A model generated the notes under the pieces. That model saw nothing but the letters and a program-made list of their open reading frames with translations. It did no database searches and was not told the origin of the DNA. The translations under genes and the position numbers were made by a program. DNA of 64,000 bases, taken from assembly GCF_002893765.1 (NCBI RefSeq), contig NZ_CP025938.1, positions 1,426,001-1,490,000 of the forward strand, written 5' to 3'. Origin of the DNA: Tamlana carrageenivorans. GTDB lineage: Bacteria > Bacteroidota > Bacteroidia > Flavobacteriales > Flavobacteriaceae. Every line of letters starts with the position of its first letter. Position 1 is the stretch's first letter. Shown one piece after another: positions 25,819 to 34,804 of the stretch.

Positions 25819-27336
25819 ATGACCAAAAAAGTTCGTGTGCGTTTTGCACCTAGCCCGACAGGACCTTTACATATTGGAGGCGTAAGAACCGCCTTATTCA
25901 ATTATTTATTTGCCAAGAAACATGGTGGAGATTTTATTCTACGTATTGAAGACACCGATCAGAACCGCTATGTTGAAGGTGCTGAACAATACATTATTGA
26001 TGCCCTAAAATGGTGCGGAATGCCAATTGATGAAGGTGTTGGTAAAGAAGGCGCCTTTGGTCCTTACCGCCAAAGTGAACGTAAAGATTTATACAAACAA
26101 TACGCCGATGAATTAATCGCATCGGGTAATGCCTATTATGCTTTTGATACGGCTGAAACATTAGATTTCCACAGAAAAGATCATGAAGCTAAAGGAAAAA
26201 CTTTTATTTATAATTGGCACAACCGCTTAAAATTGAGTAACTCTTTATCGCTTAGCGCGGAAGAAACACAGGCTAAAATTGATGCTGGTGAAGATTATGT
26301 GGTTCGTTTTAAATCACCTCAAGATGAAACTTTACATCTTAAAGATATTATTCGTGGTGATATTAAAATCGATACCAATATTTTAGATGATAAAGTATTG
26401 TTTAAAAGTGATGGCATGCCAACCTATCATTTGGCGAATATTGTAGACGACCATTTAATGGAAATTACTCATGTGATTCGTGGTGAAGAATGGTTACCTT
26501 CTTTAGCCTTACACTATCAATTATATAAAGCCTTCGGATGGGAAGCTCCAGAATTTGCGCATTTACCTTTAATTTTAAAACCTACTGGTAAAGGAAAATT
26601 AAGCAAACGCGATGGCGATAAATTAGGCTTTCCTGTATTTCCTTTAGAATGGAAAGATCCAAAAACAAACGAAATTTCTAGAGGTTATAAAGAAGATGGT
26701 TATTTCCCTGAAGCCATGGTAAACTTCCTAGCCTTTTTAGGGTGGAACCCAGGTACGGAACAAGAGATTTTTAGTCTTGATCAGCTTATAAATGATTTCG
26801 ATTTAAAACGGGTAAACAAAGCAGGAGCTCGTTTCGATCCTGATAAAACAAAATGGTTTAACCACCATTACATGCAAGAGCAATACGACGAAGTATTAGC
26901 GGAAGCTTTTAAACCTATTGTTGACGCTAAATTAAATGCCGATATCGATAGTCAATACATCGGTATGGCCATTGGTTTGGTTAAAGAGCGTGCCACATTT
27001 GTATCAGATTTTTGGGATTTAACCCATTATTTTTTCACGGCACCAACATCATACGATGAAAAAGCCTCGAAAAAAGCGTTTAAAGAAGATACCAAAGCTA
27101 TTTTATCTGAAATCAGTACTATCGTGAATGGTATTGAAGATTTTACGGTTGAAAACATTCAAACAACTATAAAAGGATGGATTACAAGCAACGAGATTGG
27201 TTTCGGAAAAGTGATGATGCCTTTACGTTTGGCTTTAGTTGGCGCTTTACAAGGTCCAGATGTTTTTGATATCATGTATATGATTGGCAAAAATGAAAGT
27301 ATCAAACGTATTGAAAACGTGATAAGTACGCTTTAA
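25819..27336 (+). CDS. gltX: Glutamyl-tRNA synthetase
   Basis: Class I aminoacyl-tRNA synthetase charging tRNA-Glu; 505 residues. The HIGH signature is in RFAPSPTGPLHIGGVRTALF near the N-terminus and the KMSKS loop reads KLSKRDGDKLG, the usual GluRS variant. RIEDTDQNRY and FLGWNPGTEQEIF are further family blocks. The start is the ATG at 25819 (MTKKVRVRFAPSPTG); 19 upstream codons in frame begin at a TTG inside the promoter and are not expected to be translated. Confidence 0.96.
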   Translation: MTKKVRVRFAPSPTGPLHIGGVRTALFNYLFAKKHGGDFILRIEDTDQNRYVEGAEQYIIDALKWCGMPIDEGVGKEGAFGPYRQSERKDLYKQYADELIASGNAYYAFDTAETLDFHRKDHEAKGKTFIYNWHNRLKLSNSLSLSAEETQAKIDAGEDYVVRFKSPQDETLHLKDIIRGDIKIDTNILDDKVLFKSDGMPTYHLANIVDDHLMEITHVIRGEEWLPSLALHYQLYKAFGWEAPEFAHLPLILKPTGKGKLSKRDGDKLGFPVFPLEWKDPKTNEISRGYKEDGYFPEAMVNFLAFLGWNPGTEQEIFSLDQLINDFDLKRVNKAGARFDPDKTKWFNHHYMQEQYDEVLAEAFKPIVDAKLNADIDSQYIGMAIGLVKERATFVSDFWDLTHYFFTAPTSYDEKASKKAFKEDTKAILSEISTIVNGIEDFTVENIQTTIKGWITSNEIGFGKVMMPLRLALVGALQGPDVFDIMYMIGKNESIKRIENVISTL

Positions 27337-27360
27337 TTACATAAAAAGATTATAACATAT

Positions 27361-27401
27361 AACAGGTGAAGCAATTCTAATGAAATGCTTCACCTGTTTT
27401 C
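27361..27401 (+). terminator. gltX terminator
   Basis: AACAGGTGAAGCA (27361-27373) pairs with TGCTTCACCTGTT (27386-27398), then TT. A 12-nt loop; the arms are perfect, and the structure could also serve the opposing gene. Confidence 0.75.
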
Positions 27402-27730
27402 ATTTTAAAAAGTAAAAATAGCGCTTAAAGTATACATTTCTTGATGTCCTTTAAATTTAGATCCACCTCCTAAATCTAAATTTTCATCATTAAGGGCATT
27501 TAAAATATTTGTAAAACCATGAATGTATTGGGCTTTAATCATAAACATTCGAATACCAACCGAAGCACCTACAACACCATTAACATTAAATTTGGAAAGC
27601 TTCGTAATATCTTGTGCAGATAAAGCGGTATACTGGTTAATATAATAATCTTTTTGGCGCTTGTCTTTAAATTCCAAATCGCCATTATACTGCAGCATAG
27701 GACCCAAATCAAGGGTTAAATAGTTTTTAA

Positions 27731-28708
27731 ACCCGTTGTGCATTTTAAATAATGCTAATTTTAATATTATTAATGTTTCTCCCAAAAATAAACTTATTGA
27801 TATACTGAATAGTTGTTAAAGCAGTTATCTTAGCTACGATTCTTGTTTTAAAACCTTCAAAAGTTTTAGCATAATTGCGTCTTATCATAAATTGGTCACA
27901 AAGTTGTGAAAATAATGTTTCTATCCTTTTCCTCTTTTTTCTAAATACATAAGGCTGTACTTTGTAATTTTTTTGATTGCTTCTCATAGGTGTATTTAGC
28001 GTTATATTACAGGTTTCAAACAAGTTAAGTTGTATTTCTGTTGATAAATAGCCTTTATCACCAATTAATGTACAATCGCTTATTTGCATCTTAATATCTT
28101 TAAGATAATTAATATCGTGTACAGATGCTGGACTCAAATCGATACTTTGAAAGACACCATTTACAGAACAAACAGCGTGCAGTTTATAACCGTAATAATT
28201 AGAACTTTGAGCTGCACAATAACCTTTATCTGGAAATGCATAAGTGTTTTCTTTACAAATCTTTGAACGAGAACTGCGTGATAATTTACAAACTTCTAAG
28301 GGCATACTATCTACTACAAAATAATCTTCAAATTCATTAAAATGGGAAGCTAAGCTTAACCTGATACTGTTGAGCTTATTAACTAGTTTTCGTCTTCTTC
28401 TATTGTAGACACTTCTCTCTATTTTTGATAATAGGGAATCTGGAAGTTTTCTAAAAAGGTCATTTTCACTATCTATTCCCATAAATTCGGCAGTAAGACT
28501 CAAACTGATAAGTTCTAAATCACTAAGCTTTGGTTGTCGTCTTTGATAACTTAAAAGTTGTTCTTTCGATATTTTTCTTAATACTTCCAATATTCTTTCG
28601 TAATTTGCACTCAAGTTGTTCATTATTAATGATTTGTAGTTAAATCAATTTACTGATTTTCAGTAAGATGAACAACTTTTTTCTTTTAAATCATAATGCA
28701 CAACGGGT
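27731..28708 (-). mobile_element. IS982-family insertion sequence, copy 1 (978 bp)
   Basis: Ends are ACCCGTTGTGCAT...ATGCACAACGGGT, perfect 13-bp inverted repeats. TTTTAA flanks both sides (27725-27730 and 28709-28714), the target duplication. A single transposase gene fills it. The two ends and the protein are identical to copy 2 at 61385-62362, pointing to recent movement. Confidence 0.93.
27745..28623 (-). CDS. IS982-family transposase, copy 1
   Basis: A 292-residue DDE transposase. An N-terminal helical part (to about 90) precedes the catalytic domain: VVDSMPLEVC (first Asp), TLIGDKGYLS (second Asp) and KRKRIETLFSQL (Glu), with the IS982-type ending in TTIQYINKFIFGRNIN. Its sequence is identical to the transposase at 61470-62348. 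Intact, with ATG at 28623 just inside the right end of the element. Confidence 0.93.
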   Translation of the reverse strand: MNNLSANYERILEVLRKISKEQLLSYQRRQPKLSDLELISLSLTAEFMGIDSENDLFRKLPDSLLSKIERSVYNRRRRKLVNKLNSIRLSLASHFNEFEDYFVVDSMPLEVCKLSRSSRSKICKENTYAFPDKGYCAAQSSNYYGYKLHAVCSVNGVFQSIDLSPASVHDINYLKDIKMQISDCTLIGDKGYLSTEIQLNLFETCNITLNTPMRSNQKNYKVQPYVFRKKRKRIETLFSQLCDQFMIRRNYAKTFEGFKTRIVAKITALTTIQYINKFIFGRNINNIKISII

Positions 28709-29141
28709 TTTTAAATAATTTAACATGTAAAGCGAAATCCAATTGCGCCATTAATAGCTTGTATCGAATTTGTTCTGTTTCGCTACTCAATAAACTGGGG
28801 CGTCCCAAAATTTCAATCACATTTTCAGAAAACTGCATACCATAACTTAAATTATACCTTTTTGGAGGCATATCTACAGACACACGTAAACCTCCGGTAA
28901 AACCTTTTGATGCCTGTGTTGAAAAATTATCGGTTATAATATTAAATTGGGTTAAACCACCCGATATACCAATACCATTAGAAATCTTATAATAACCTTT
29001 TTGAGAAAAACTTTTTGTAACAAAAAGTGATATACAGAAGACTAATAATAAAAATGACTTATATTTCATACATAAAACTTTAACCTTCAAATTTAGGTTA
29101 AATTTTATAAATTAATTCTCACAAATAATAATCTAAAAATT

Positions 29142-30065
29142 ATGTCTTTCATTTTATTTCCCATTATTTTTTTAGGTCTCATTATCATTATAACAGGCCT
29201 ATTTACGGTTAAACAACAATCAGCAGCCATTATTGAACGTTTCGGTAAATTTCAAAGCATACGCCAATCTGGATTACAACTAAAAATACCGTTAGTAGAT
29301 CGTGTTTCCGGACGTTTAAGTTTAAAAATTCAACAATTAGATGTTATCATTGAAACCAAAACTTTGGATGATGTATTTGTTAGACTTAAAGTTTCTGTAC
29401 AATACAAAGTGATAAAAGAAAAAGTATATGATGCCTTTTATAAACTCGATTATCCGCATGAGCAAATAACTTCATACGTCTTTGATGTGGTTCGTGCTGA
29501 AGTTCCTAAAATGAAATTAGATGATGTTTTTGTTAAAAAAGATGATATCGCATTAGCAGTAAAAGCCGAATTAAATGATGCCATGCTAGATTATGGTTTT
29601 GATATCATTAAAACCTTAGTTACCGATATAGATCCAGATCCACAAGTAAAAGCAGCCATGAACCGTATTAATGCTGCCGACAGAGAAAAAACAGCAGCGC
29701 AATATGAAGGTGATGCACAACGTATTTTAATTGTTGAAAAAGCAAAAGCTGAAGCCGAAAGTAAACGTTTACAAGGACAAGGTATTGCCGATCAACGTCG
29801 TGAAATTGCACGTGGTTTAGAGGAATCGGTTGAAGTTTTAAATCGTGTGGGTATTAACAGTCAAGAAGCTTCGGCATTAATTGTTGTAACACAGCACTAC
29901 GATACCCTACAATCTTTAGGAGAAGAAACTAATAGTAACCTAATTTTATTACCCAATGCACCACAAGCTGGTAGTAACATGCTAAACGATATGGTAGCTA
30001 GTTTTACTGCAAGTAACCAAATAGGTGAAATGATGAAGGAGAATAAAAAGAAGAAAGAAGATTAA
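29142..30065 (+). CDS. SPFH/Band 7 (stomatin-like) membrane protein
   Basis: A 307-residue protein with one N-terminal membrane span (about 3-22, LFPIIFLGLIIIITGLFTV) and an SPFH domain (about 25-190), then a coiled-coil Ala/Glu/Lys segment (REKTAAQYEGDAQRILIVEKAKAEAES, about 180-207) and a disordered C-terminus ending in KKKKED. This is the paraslipin/stomatin layout. Such proteins form large rings in the membrane and organise lipids or proteases; no NfeD partner is adjacent. ATG at 29142. A terminator follows. Confidence 0.85.
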   Translation: MSFILFPIIFLGLIIIITGLFTVKQQSAAIIERFGKFQSIRQSGLQLKIPLVDRVSGRLSLKIQQLDVIIETKTLDDVFVRLKVSVQYKVIKEKVYDAFYKLDYPHEQITSYVFDVVRAEVPKMKLDDVFVKKDDIALAVKAELNDAMLDYGFDIIKTLVTDIDPDPQVKAAMNRINAADREKTAAQYEGDAQRILIVEKAKAEAESKRLQGQGIADQRREIARGLEESVEVLNRVGINSQEASALIVVTQHYDTLQSLGEETNSNLILLPNAPQAGSNMLNDMVASFTASNQIGEMMKENKKKKED

Positions 30066-30120
30066 TTTGTTCTTAGTTGATTTGTTTATTTGACAAAACC
30101 CAACTGTTTACTAAATTCTA

Positions 30121-30157
30121 AAAAAAGCCTTATGTTTTAACAACGTAAGGCTTTTTT
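30121..30157 (+). terminator. Terminator of the SPFH gene
   Basis: AAAAAAGCCTTATGTT pairs with CAACGTAAGGCTTTTTT around a TTAA loop, with a T-run. Confidence 0.75.
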
Positions 30158-30241
30158 ATTAAAGATTATAATTGTATTGAATTAGAAACTAATTTGTTCT
30201 TTTTGAATTTTAGTTTAAACAAGTTACAATTGTTTGTTTTC

Positions 30242-30325
30242 CGTCATGCCGAACTTGTTTCGGCATCTCATTACGTATGAAATCTATATTTTATAATGTG
30301 ACCCTGAAATAAATTCAGGGTGACG
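30242..30325. repeat. Two-hairpin REPIN-like element, copy A
   Basis: TGCCGAACTTGTTTCGGCA (hairpin 1) and CCCTGAAATAAATTCAGGG (hairpin 2) lie at opposite ends of an 84-bp stretch whose ends are CGTCA and TGACG, separated by AT-rich spacer. A second copy in reverse orientation lies at 32305-32386. Confidence 0.6.
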
Positions 30326-30500
30326 TGTAACTTTACTATCAACAGCGGATATTCAAAAAACATCTACACCATTAAACGCTTAAACAAACCAACAATCTTA
30401 ATAATTTAAACTAAGATTCCTCCTAGCGTCGGAATGACAAAAAATAAACAGAAAACAAACTAGTAATTACACCATTAAACGCATCAACAAATAAACAACC

Positions 30501-31655
30501 CTACTTAAAAGGGTGTCTTTCCTCCCACTCTTGCTTGGGATTCATGAGTTTAAAAACCGGCTTTAAAATCCAATTCCAGAACTTATTAGTGTGCTTCATA
30601 TACATTTCCATAGGTATCGCTTTAGCCCCTACAGAACTCTTAATGGCCATGGCCGTGCGCGCATAAACAATGTTTTTAAACTTGTTTTCTATACCAAACT
30701 GCAGCATATCATACAGCATATTTAAATAAAGCTGATTGGTAAATTGATGGGCTTTATCATAACCCAAAAAGTATGTTTCTAATTGCTGACCGTTTAAAAT
30801 AAGGGTGTAAAAACCAACTAAAGTACCATCCAAAAAGTAACCATATACTTTAAAATCGGTTCCCAATTGTTGTTTTAAGCTTAAAAAATGATTTTCGGGT
30901 AATACAAAAGAATTAAACTTGGCGTTATTGGAGACATTCAAATATAATTTATGAAGCGTTTCATGATGAATTTTAACAAGCTCTAAATCCAGTTCTTTGC
31001 TAATAATTTTTCCAAACTTTTTTTTAGCGCGTTTATAACGGTCTCTATATTTCTTGGTTAGTTCTGAAGTATAGTCTCCAAAATTTTCCCAATTGGGCCG
31101 CACGTTCATAATCATATTAGGCTGTACGGCCACTTGATGTAAGCCTTCGCTTTGATAAACCTGAGATTGGTTATATAGCAAATCATCTTTAAAAAAATCT
31201 TTAAGAATAACTAAGCGCACCGTTTTACCATCGTTTTCTTTAATACGTGTTTTAAGCGTTTTTAACGCATTAAATACTAAACTCGTGTATACACCAAAGG
31301 AAATAGTGTTTTTATCGTAGAACATACCGTGCTGACCTGTGTGCGTAAGATTACCAACAACTAACACATTGCCTTTTAAAACTTTTGAAATTTGCCGTTG
31401 AAAAAACTCTTTAACACAAGAAACTTGAGTTTTCCGAAACATGTCTTTAAGATATAATTTTACATGCTGAACGATACTTATCCCAACCAATTGATCGTCT
31501 ATAAAAACACCAACATAATACAACTGAATATTATTGGGAATACCCGTTTCTAAGGCTTTTAAATACTTTTTTTGTAGAAAAATGTCATGTCCCACTAAAT
31601 CATCCCATGATTGTGGAAGCACTTCAGAAGCATCGTAAATTTTATAGGTTTTCAA
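30501..31655 (-). CDS. FemAB/GNAT-like acyltransferase
   Basis: A 384-residue protein of the GNAT/FemAB-like type (BioF2-like acyltransferase). The C-terminal half carries the recognisable fold: KVYGYFLDGTLVGFYTLILNGQQLETYFLGYDKAHQFTNQLYLNMLYDMLQFGIENKFKN, read in pieces from about residue 260. Earlier, KYRDRYKRAKKKFGK is a basic helix common to the group. These enzymes move acyl or aminoacyl groups onto lipids, sugars or peptides; the acceptor is unknown here. The start is TTG at 31655, no in-frame ATG being nearby. Single gene, with a terminator of the neighbouring DUF1761 gene just upstream. Confidence 0.65.
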   Translation of the reverse strand: MKTYKIYDASEVLPQSWDDLVGHDIFLQKKYLKALETGIPNNIQLYYVGVFIDDQLVGISIVQHVKLYLKDMFRKTQVSCVKEFFQRQISKVLKGNVLVVGNLTHTGQHGMFYDKNTISFGVYTSLVFNALKTLKTRIKENDGKTVRLVILKDFFKDDLLYNQSQVYQSEGLHQVAVQPNMIMNVRPNWENFGDYTSELTKKYRDRYKRAKKKFGKIISKELDLELVKIHHETLHKLYLNVSNNAKFNSFVLPENHFLSLKQQLGTDFKVYGYFLDGTLVGFYTLILNGQQLETYFLGYDKAHQFTNQLYLNMLYDMLQFGIENKFKNIVYARTAMAIKSSVGAKAIPMEMYMKHTNKFWNWILKPVFKLMNPKQEWEERHPFK

Positions 31656-31662
31656 TAGAAAT

Positions 31663-31696
31663 AAAAAAGACTGAAAATTACAATTCTCAGTCTTTA
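31663..31696 (-). terminator. Terminator after the DUF1761 gene
   Basis: On the minus strand AAAGACTGA pairs with TCAGTCTTT around a 12-nt loop, then TTT and more T. Confidence 0.65.
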
Positions 31697-31727
31697 TTTT
31701 AGTTAAAACTTTACAAAAATAATAGGA

Positions 31728-32186
31728 TTACCAAGCACAAATAATGCCACCCATAATGGCTAAAGTGACAATCCAATAGCCACTATTTATAAAGATATAT
31801 TTTGCGCCCTTTCTTTCAAAAAGTGCATTAGTACCTAAAATGGGTAAGGCAATAAATATTCCTGTTAAAGTACCATGCAAGGCACCGTGTTTAAAGGTTC
31901 TAAAGGCATTTCCATAATCTGAAAGAAATGCGGCATAGGAAGGTAAAGCGTTAGAAGGATCACCACCAACCAAGCTTAAAGCGCCAACTTGATGAATAAC
32001 AATACCAGGAAGTGCCGTTGATAATAAAAAAGCAAAAAAGAGTGCTAAAATAAAGATCTTAGCCATATTACCGCCTTTCAAATCGGCTTCAGTTAAGCCA
32101 GCCGAGCGCATCCAAGCAGTTCCAAATACTTTAGGATGATACCAAATAAATCCGATAACCAATGCCGAAATAGCAGCTACAAGCAT
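31728..32186 (-). CDS. DUF1761 small membrane protein
   Basis: A 152-residue integral membrane protein with four predicted helices (about 1-15, 45-65, 105-120, 133-150) and the GFIWYHPKVFGTAWMRSAGLTEADLKGG signature of DUF1761 after helix 1 (about residues 12-40). The ATG at 32186 falls inside the first helix, and the frame upstream reads EFYLLA before it, which fits the helix well; the true start may be a non-ATG codon about ten residues upstream. Function unknown. Confidence 0.75.
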   Translation of the reverse strand: MLVAAISALVIGFIWYHPKVFGTAWMRSAGLTEADLKGGNMAKIFILALFFAFLLSTALPGIVIHQVGALSLVGGDPSNALPSYAAFLSDYGNAFRTFKHGALHGTLTGIFIALPILGTNALFERKGAKYIFINSGYWIVTLAIMGGIICAW

Positions 32187-32280
32187 CGCTAGAAGATAAA
32201 ATTCGATTCCATTATTTAATGTTTAGTGGTTAGAATTCTAAATATAATTAAAATACCTGTTTATAAGTCCATAAAATAAA

Positions 32281-32412
32281 AAAGCTGCTTAAAAAGTTGG
32301 TTTTACGTCAATCTGAATTTATTTTCAGATTCTCACAATTATTGATTCATAATGTGATGTGATACGGTGCCGAGCACAGCATGACGCTTGTTATAACTTT
32401 TTAAGCAGCTTC
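32281..32412 (-). terminator. glnS terminator hairpin, interrupted by a REP-like element
   Basis: AAGCTGCTTAAAAAGTT (32282-32298) and AACTTTTTAAGCAGCTT (32395-32411) form a 17-bp stem just downstream of glnS, but the loop is about 96 nt because it contains REPIN-like copy B. A normal terminator of this kind would have a short loop. Confidence 0.5.
32305..32386. repeat. Two-hairpin REPIN-like element, copy B
   Basis: Reverse-oriented relative of copy A at 30242-30325. It has ACGTCAATCTGAA...TTCAGATT at one end, GGTGCCGAGCAC...GCATGACG at the other, and ATAATGTGATGTGA in the middle. It matches copy A in layout, ends (CGTCA/TGACG) and scattered words such as ATAATGTGA. Confidence 0.55.
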
Positions 32413-32459
32413 TATAAAATTAAAATCGCGTTTTTAATAAACACCATTTTTTTTATCTA

Positions 32460-34454
32460 CTAAATCGCTTTGGCTATAGCCACTAATATGTCATTTTTAT
32501 CTTCGGTCGCTTTAGCTATAAAAGCATTAATGTCATCATTTTTAGCTTGACCATTTTTTAATAAAACGCCTAAAGTTAAAGCAACAGCAATACGCGTTCC
32601 TACCTTTTTAGCAGCGGTATTAAACAAAGGCTGTAACTCTTCATAACTCACTTTTTCAGCTAATTTTAATATTTCAGTTTTAACCTTTTCTTGCTTAGCT
32701 TCAGGCAAATTGGTGTATTTTTTACCCAATTGCTGAATCACATCTATAGCCTTACGTTCGGGTCTATTTTGCGTATTATTTTGAGCAGGTTTATTTTGTG
32801 GTTTTGGTTGCGCTTTAGCCCATGAATCGCGTAAACCAACTGTTTTATTAAAGACTAACTTTTCTGAAGTGCTATCATCATCAACATTAAAATAACCTAA
32901 ACGTTGAAACTGAAAACGGTCGCCAATTTTAGCTTCTTGTAAACTAGGTTCTACAAAGGCATTGATAATTTTTAAAGAATTCGGATTGATAAATTCCATA
33001 AAGTCCTTGTCTTGATGACTATCTGGAGCTTCATCGTTAAACAAGCGATCGTACTCACTAACTTCGGCTTTAATCGCATGCGGAATAGACACCCAATGCA
33101 AAGTACCTTTAACACGTTTGGTGGTGTCTTCAGAATAGGTACAATGAACTTCAGTTACTTCACCATTGTCATCTTTAACAACCGATTCCGCTTTAATGAT
33201 GTAAGCATTTTTTAAACGGACTTCACCTCCTAATTTTAAACGGAAAAACTTGTTACCAGCTTCTTCTTTAAAATCTTCTTTTTCAATATATAATTCACGA
33301 GAAAAAGGCACCTTTCTAAATCCGGCGCTTTCATCTTCCTGATTATTTTCAGCCTCTAACCACTCTACTTTATCTTCTGGATAGTTAGTAATAACCAGTT
33401 TTACAGGATCTAAAACAGCCATAACACGTGGTGCTGTTTTATTTAAATCTTCACGAATACAAAATTCTAAAAGCGATACATCAATCACGTTTTCACGTTT
33501 AGCCACACCAACCGTTTCTACAAATTTTCTAATGGCTGCAGGCGTATATCCACGACGACGTAAACCAGAAATGGTAGGCATTCTTGGATCATCCCATCCA
33601 TTAACAATACCATCTTCAACCAATTTAAGCAGCTTTCGCTTACTCATAATCGTATAACTTAAATTTAAACGTGCGAATTCGCGTTGTTTTGGTCTAAGCT
33701 TATCCTCTTCTACAACTTGGTCTAAAAACCAATCGTAAAGTTCTCTATGTGGTTTAAATTCCAAGGAACATAAAGAATGTGAAATTTGCTCTAAATAATC
33801 ACTCTCACCATGGGTCCAGTCGTACATCGGATAGACACACCAATCGTTGGCTGTTCTGTGATGATGCTTCTTTAAAACACGGTAAATAATAGGATCACGC
33901 ATCAGCATATTAGGGTGCTGCATGTCAATTTTAGCACGTAAAATATGTTCACCTTCATCGAATTCACCATTTTTCATGCGTTCAAAAAGGTCGAGATTTT
34001 CTTGTACCGTTCTATTTCTAAACGGCCCATCAACACCAGGTTGTGTAGGCGTCCCTTTTTGCTCGGCCATAGCTTCACTAGACTGCGAATCTACATAAGC
34101 TTTACCCTCTTTAATTAACTGTACGGCCCAATCGTAAAGTTGTTGAAAATAATCGGAAGAAAACAACTCCTTATCCCAAGTATAACCCAACCAAGCGACA
34201 TCTTTCTTAATCGCATCAACATACTCCTGCTCTTCTTTAGCCGGATTAGTATCATCGAATCTTAAATTAACAGGGGCCTTATATTTTTCACCTAAACCAA
34301 AACTAATACCGATGGCTTTGGTGTGACCAATATGTAAATAACCATTTGGTTCTGGAGGAAATCTAAAACGTAAGTCATCTTTAGACATCCCGTTAGCTAG
34401 ATCTTCTTCTATAATTTGCTCAATAAAATTGAGAGATTTTCTTTCTTCAGACAT
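32460..34454 (-). CDS. glnS: Glutaminyl-tRNA synthetase with C-terminal extension
   Basis: Class I synthetase charging tRNA-Gln. About 664 residues from the ATG at 34454 (MSEERKSLNFIEQIIEEDLANG); the frame is open 21 more residues but the family starts here. The HIGH motif is PPEPNGYLHIGHTKA, the KMSKS loop TIMSKRKLL. After the anticodon-binding barrel (ending about 550, AQPKPQNKPAQ) a Gln/Pro linker leads to a helical extension of about 90 residues (AIDVIQQLGKKYTNL...). Such tail domains, YqeY-like in some bacteria, are known on GlnRS. I cannot tell whether this one is YqeY-related. Confidence 0.95.
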   Translation of the reverse strand: MSEERKSLNFIEQIIEEDLANGMSKDDLRFRFPPEPNGYLHIGHTKAIGISFGLGEKYKAPVNLRFDDTNPAKEEQEYVDAIKKDVAWLGYTWDKELFSSDYFQQLYDWAVQLIKEGKAYVDSQSSEAMAEQKGTPTQPGVDGPFRNRTVQENLDLFERMKNGEFDEGEHILRAKIDMQHPNMLMRDPIIYRVLKKHHHRTANDWCVYPMYDWTHGESDYLEQISHSLCSLEFKPHRELYDWFLDQVVEEDKLRPKQREFARLNLSYTIMSKRKLLKLVEDGIVNGWDDPRMPTISGLRRRGYTPAAIRKFVETVGVAKRENVIDVSLLEFCIREDLNKTAPRVMAVLDPVKLVITNYPEDKVEWLEAENNQEDESAGFRKVPFSRELYIEKEDFKEEAGNKFFRLKLGGEVRLKNAYIIKAESVVKDDNGEVTEVHCTYSEDTTKRVKGTLHWVSIPHAIKAEVSEYDRLFNDEAPDSHQDKDFMEFINPNSLKIINAFVEPSLQEAKIGDRFQFQRLGYFNVDDDSTSEKLVFNKTVGLRDSWAKAQPKPQNKPAQNNTQNRPERKAIDVIQQLGKKYTNLPEAKQEKVKTEILKLAEKVSYEELQPLFNTAAKKVGTRIAVALTLGVLLKNGQAKNDDINAFIAKATEDKNDILVAIAKAI

Positions 34455-34595
34455 TTTCTGATTTTTTTCAACTAAATAAGGGTCAAAATTACGGAAAATC
34501 AAGTTATTTTTGCCCATTATATATTATCAAGCGTAATAAAAATTATTTCAGTATATTAAAGCATCTAACGACGTTATACTAAAAGAAATATTTTT

Positions 34596-34802
34596 ATGAA
34601 AAATTTAGATTATACCTGTCCGAAATGCCAAAACAAAACCTATAGCATCGGACAAATGCGCGCCACGGGTGGTACATTATCTAAAATATTTGATGTACAG
34701 AATCAAAAATTTACATCGGTAACCTGTAAACGTTGCACTTATACAGAATTTTATAAAACTAAAACGAGTGCGTTAAGTAACGTATTCGATCTATTTACAT
34801 AA
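34596..34802 (+). CDS. Zinc-ribbon small protein
   Basis: A 68-residue protein with two CxxC pairs, CPKC (about residues 9-12) and CKRC (about 49-52), the layout of a zinc ribbon binding one metal ion. It starts 141 bp from glnS in the opposite direction and ends 2 nt before folB, so it is probably co-transcribed with folB. Similar short proteins are annotated as nucleic-acid-binding zinc ribbons; its actual role is unknown. Confidence 0.7.
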   Translation: MKNLDYTCPKCQNKTYSIGQMRATGGTLSKIFDVQNQKFTSVTCKRCTYTEFYKTKTSALSNVFDLFT

Positions 34803-34804
34803 AT

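Larger units (their letters stand above)
27405..29069 (-). pseudogene. PorT-like outer-membrane beta-barrel gene, split by IS982
   Basis: Two halves of one gene flank the IS982 element. The N-terminal half runs from the ATG at 29069 (MKYKSFLLLVFC, a signal peptide ending in SFSQ) to LDFALHVKLFKN near 28709. The C-terminal half runs from NYLTLDLGPMLQYNG (27730) to the stop at 27405, ending in SAIFTF, a beta-barrel end. Removing the IS and one copy of the 6-bp TTTTAA duplication restores the frame as LHVKLFKNYLTLDL. The rebuilt protein is about 228 residues and resembles PorT-family barrels. The IS adds stop codons, so both products are truncated. Likely lost function, unless redundant. Confidence 0.88.
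30066..30500. other. Intergenic gap with terminator and REP-like sequence
   Basis: 435 bp of non-coding DNA after the SPFH gene. It contains a terminator (30121-30157), a two-hairpin repeat (30242-30325) and, near 30415, AGATTCC followed by GTCGGAATGAC, which looks like a half copy of a related palindrome. Confidence 0.5.

Noticed and set aside
29142..30065. HflK/HflC protease regulator
   Set aside because: There is one gene, not a pair, and no FtsH is near; a general SPFH/stomatin call is safer.
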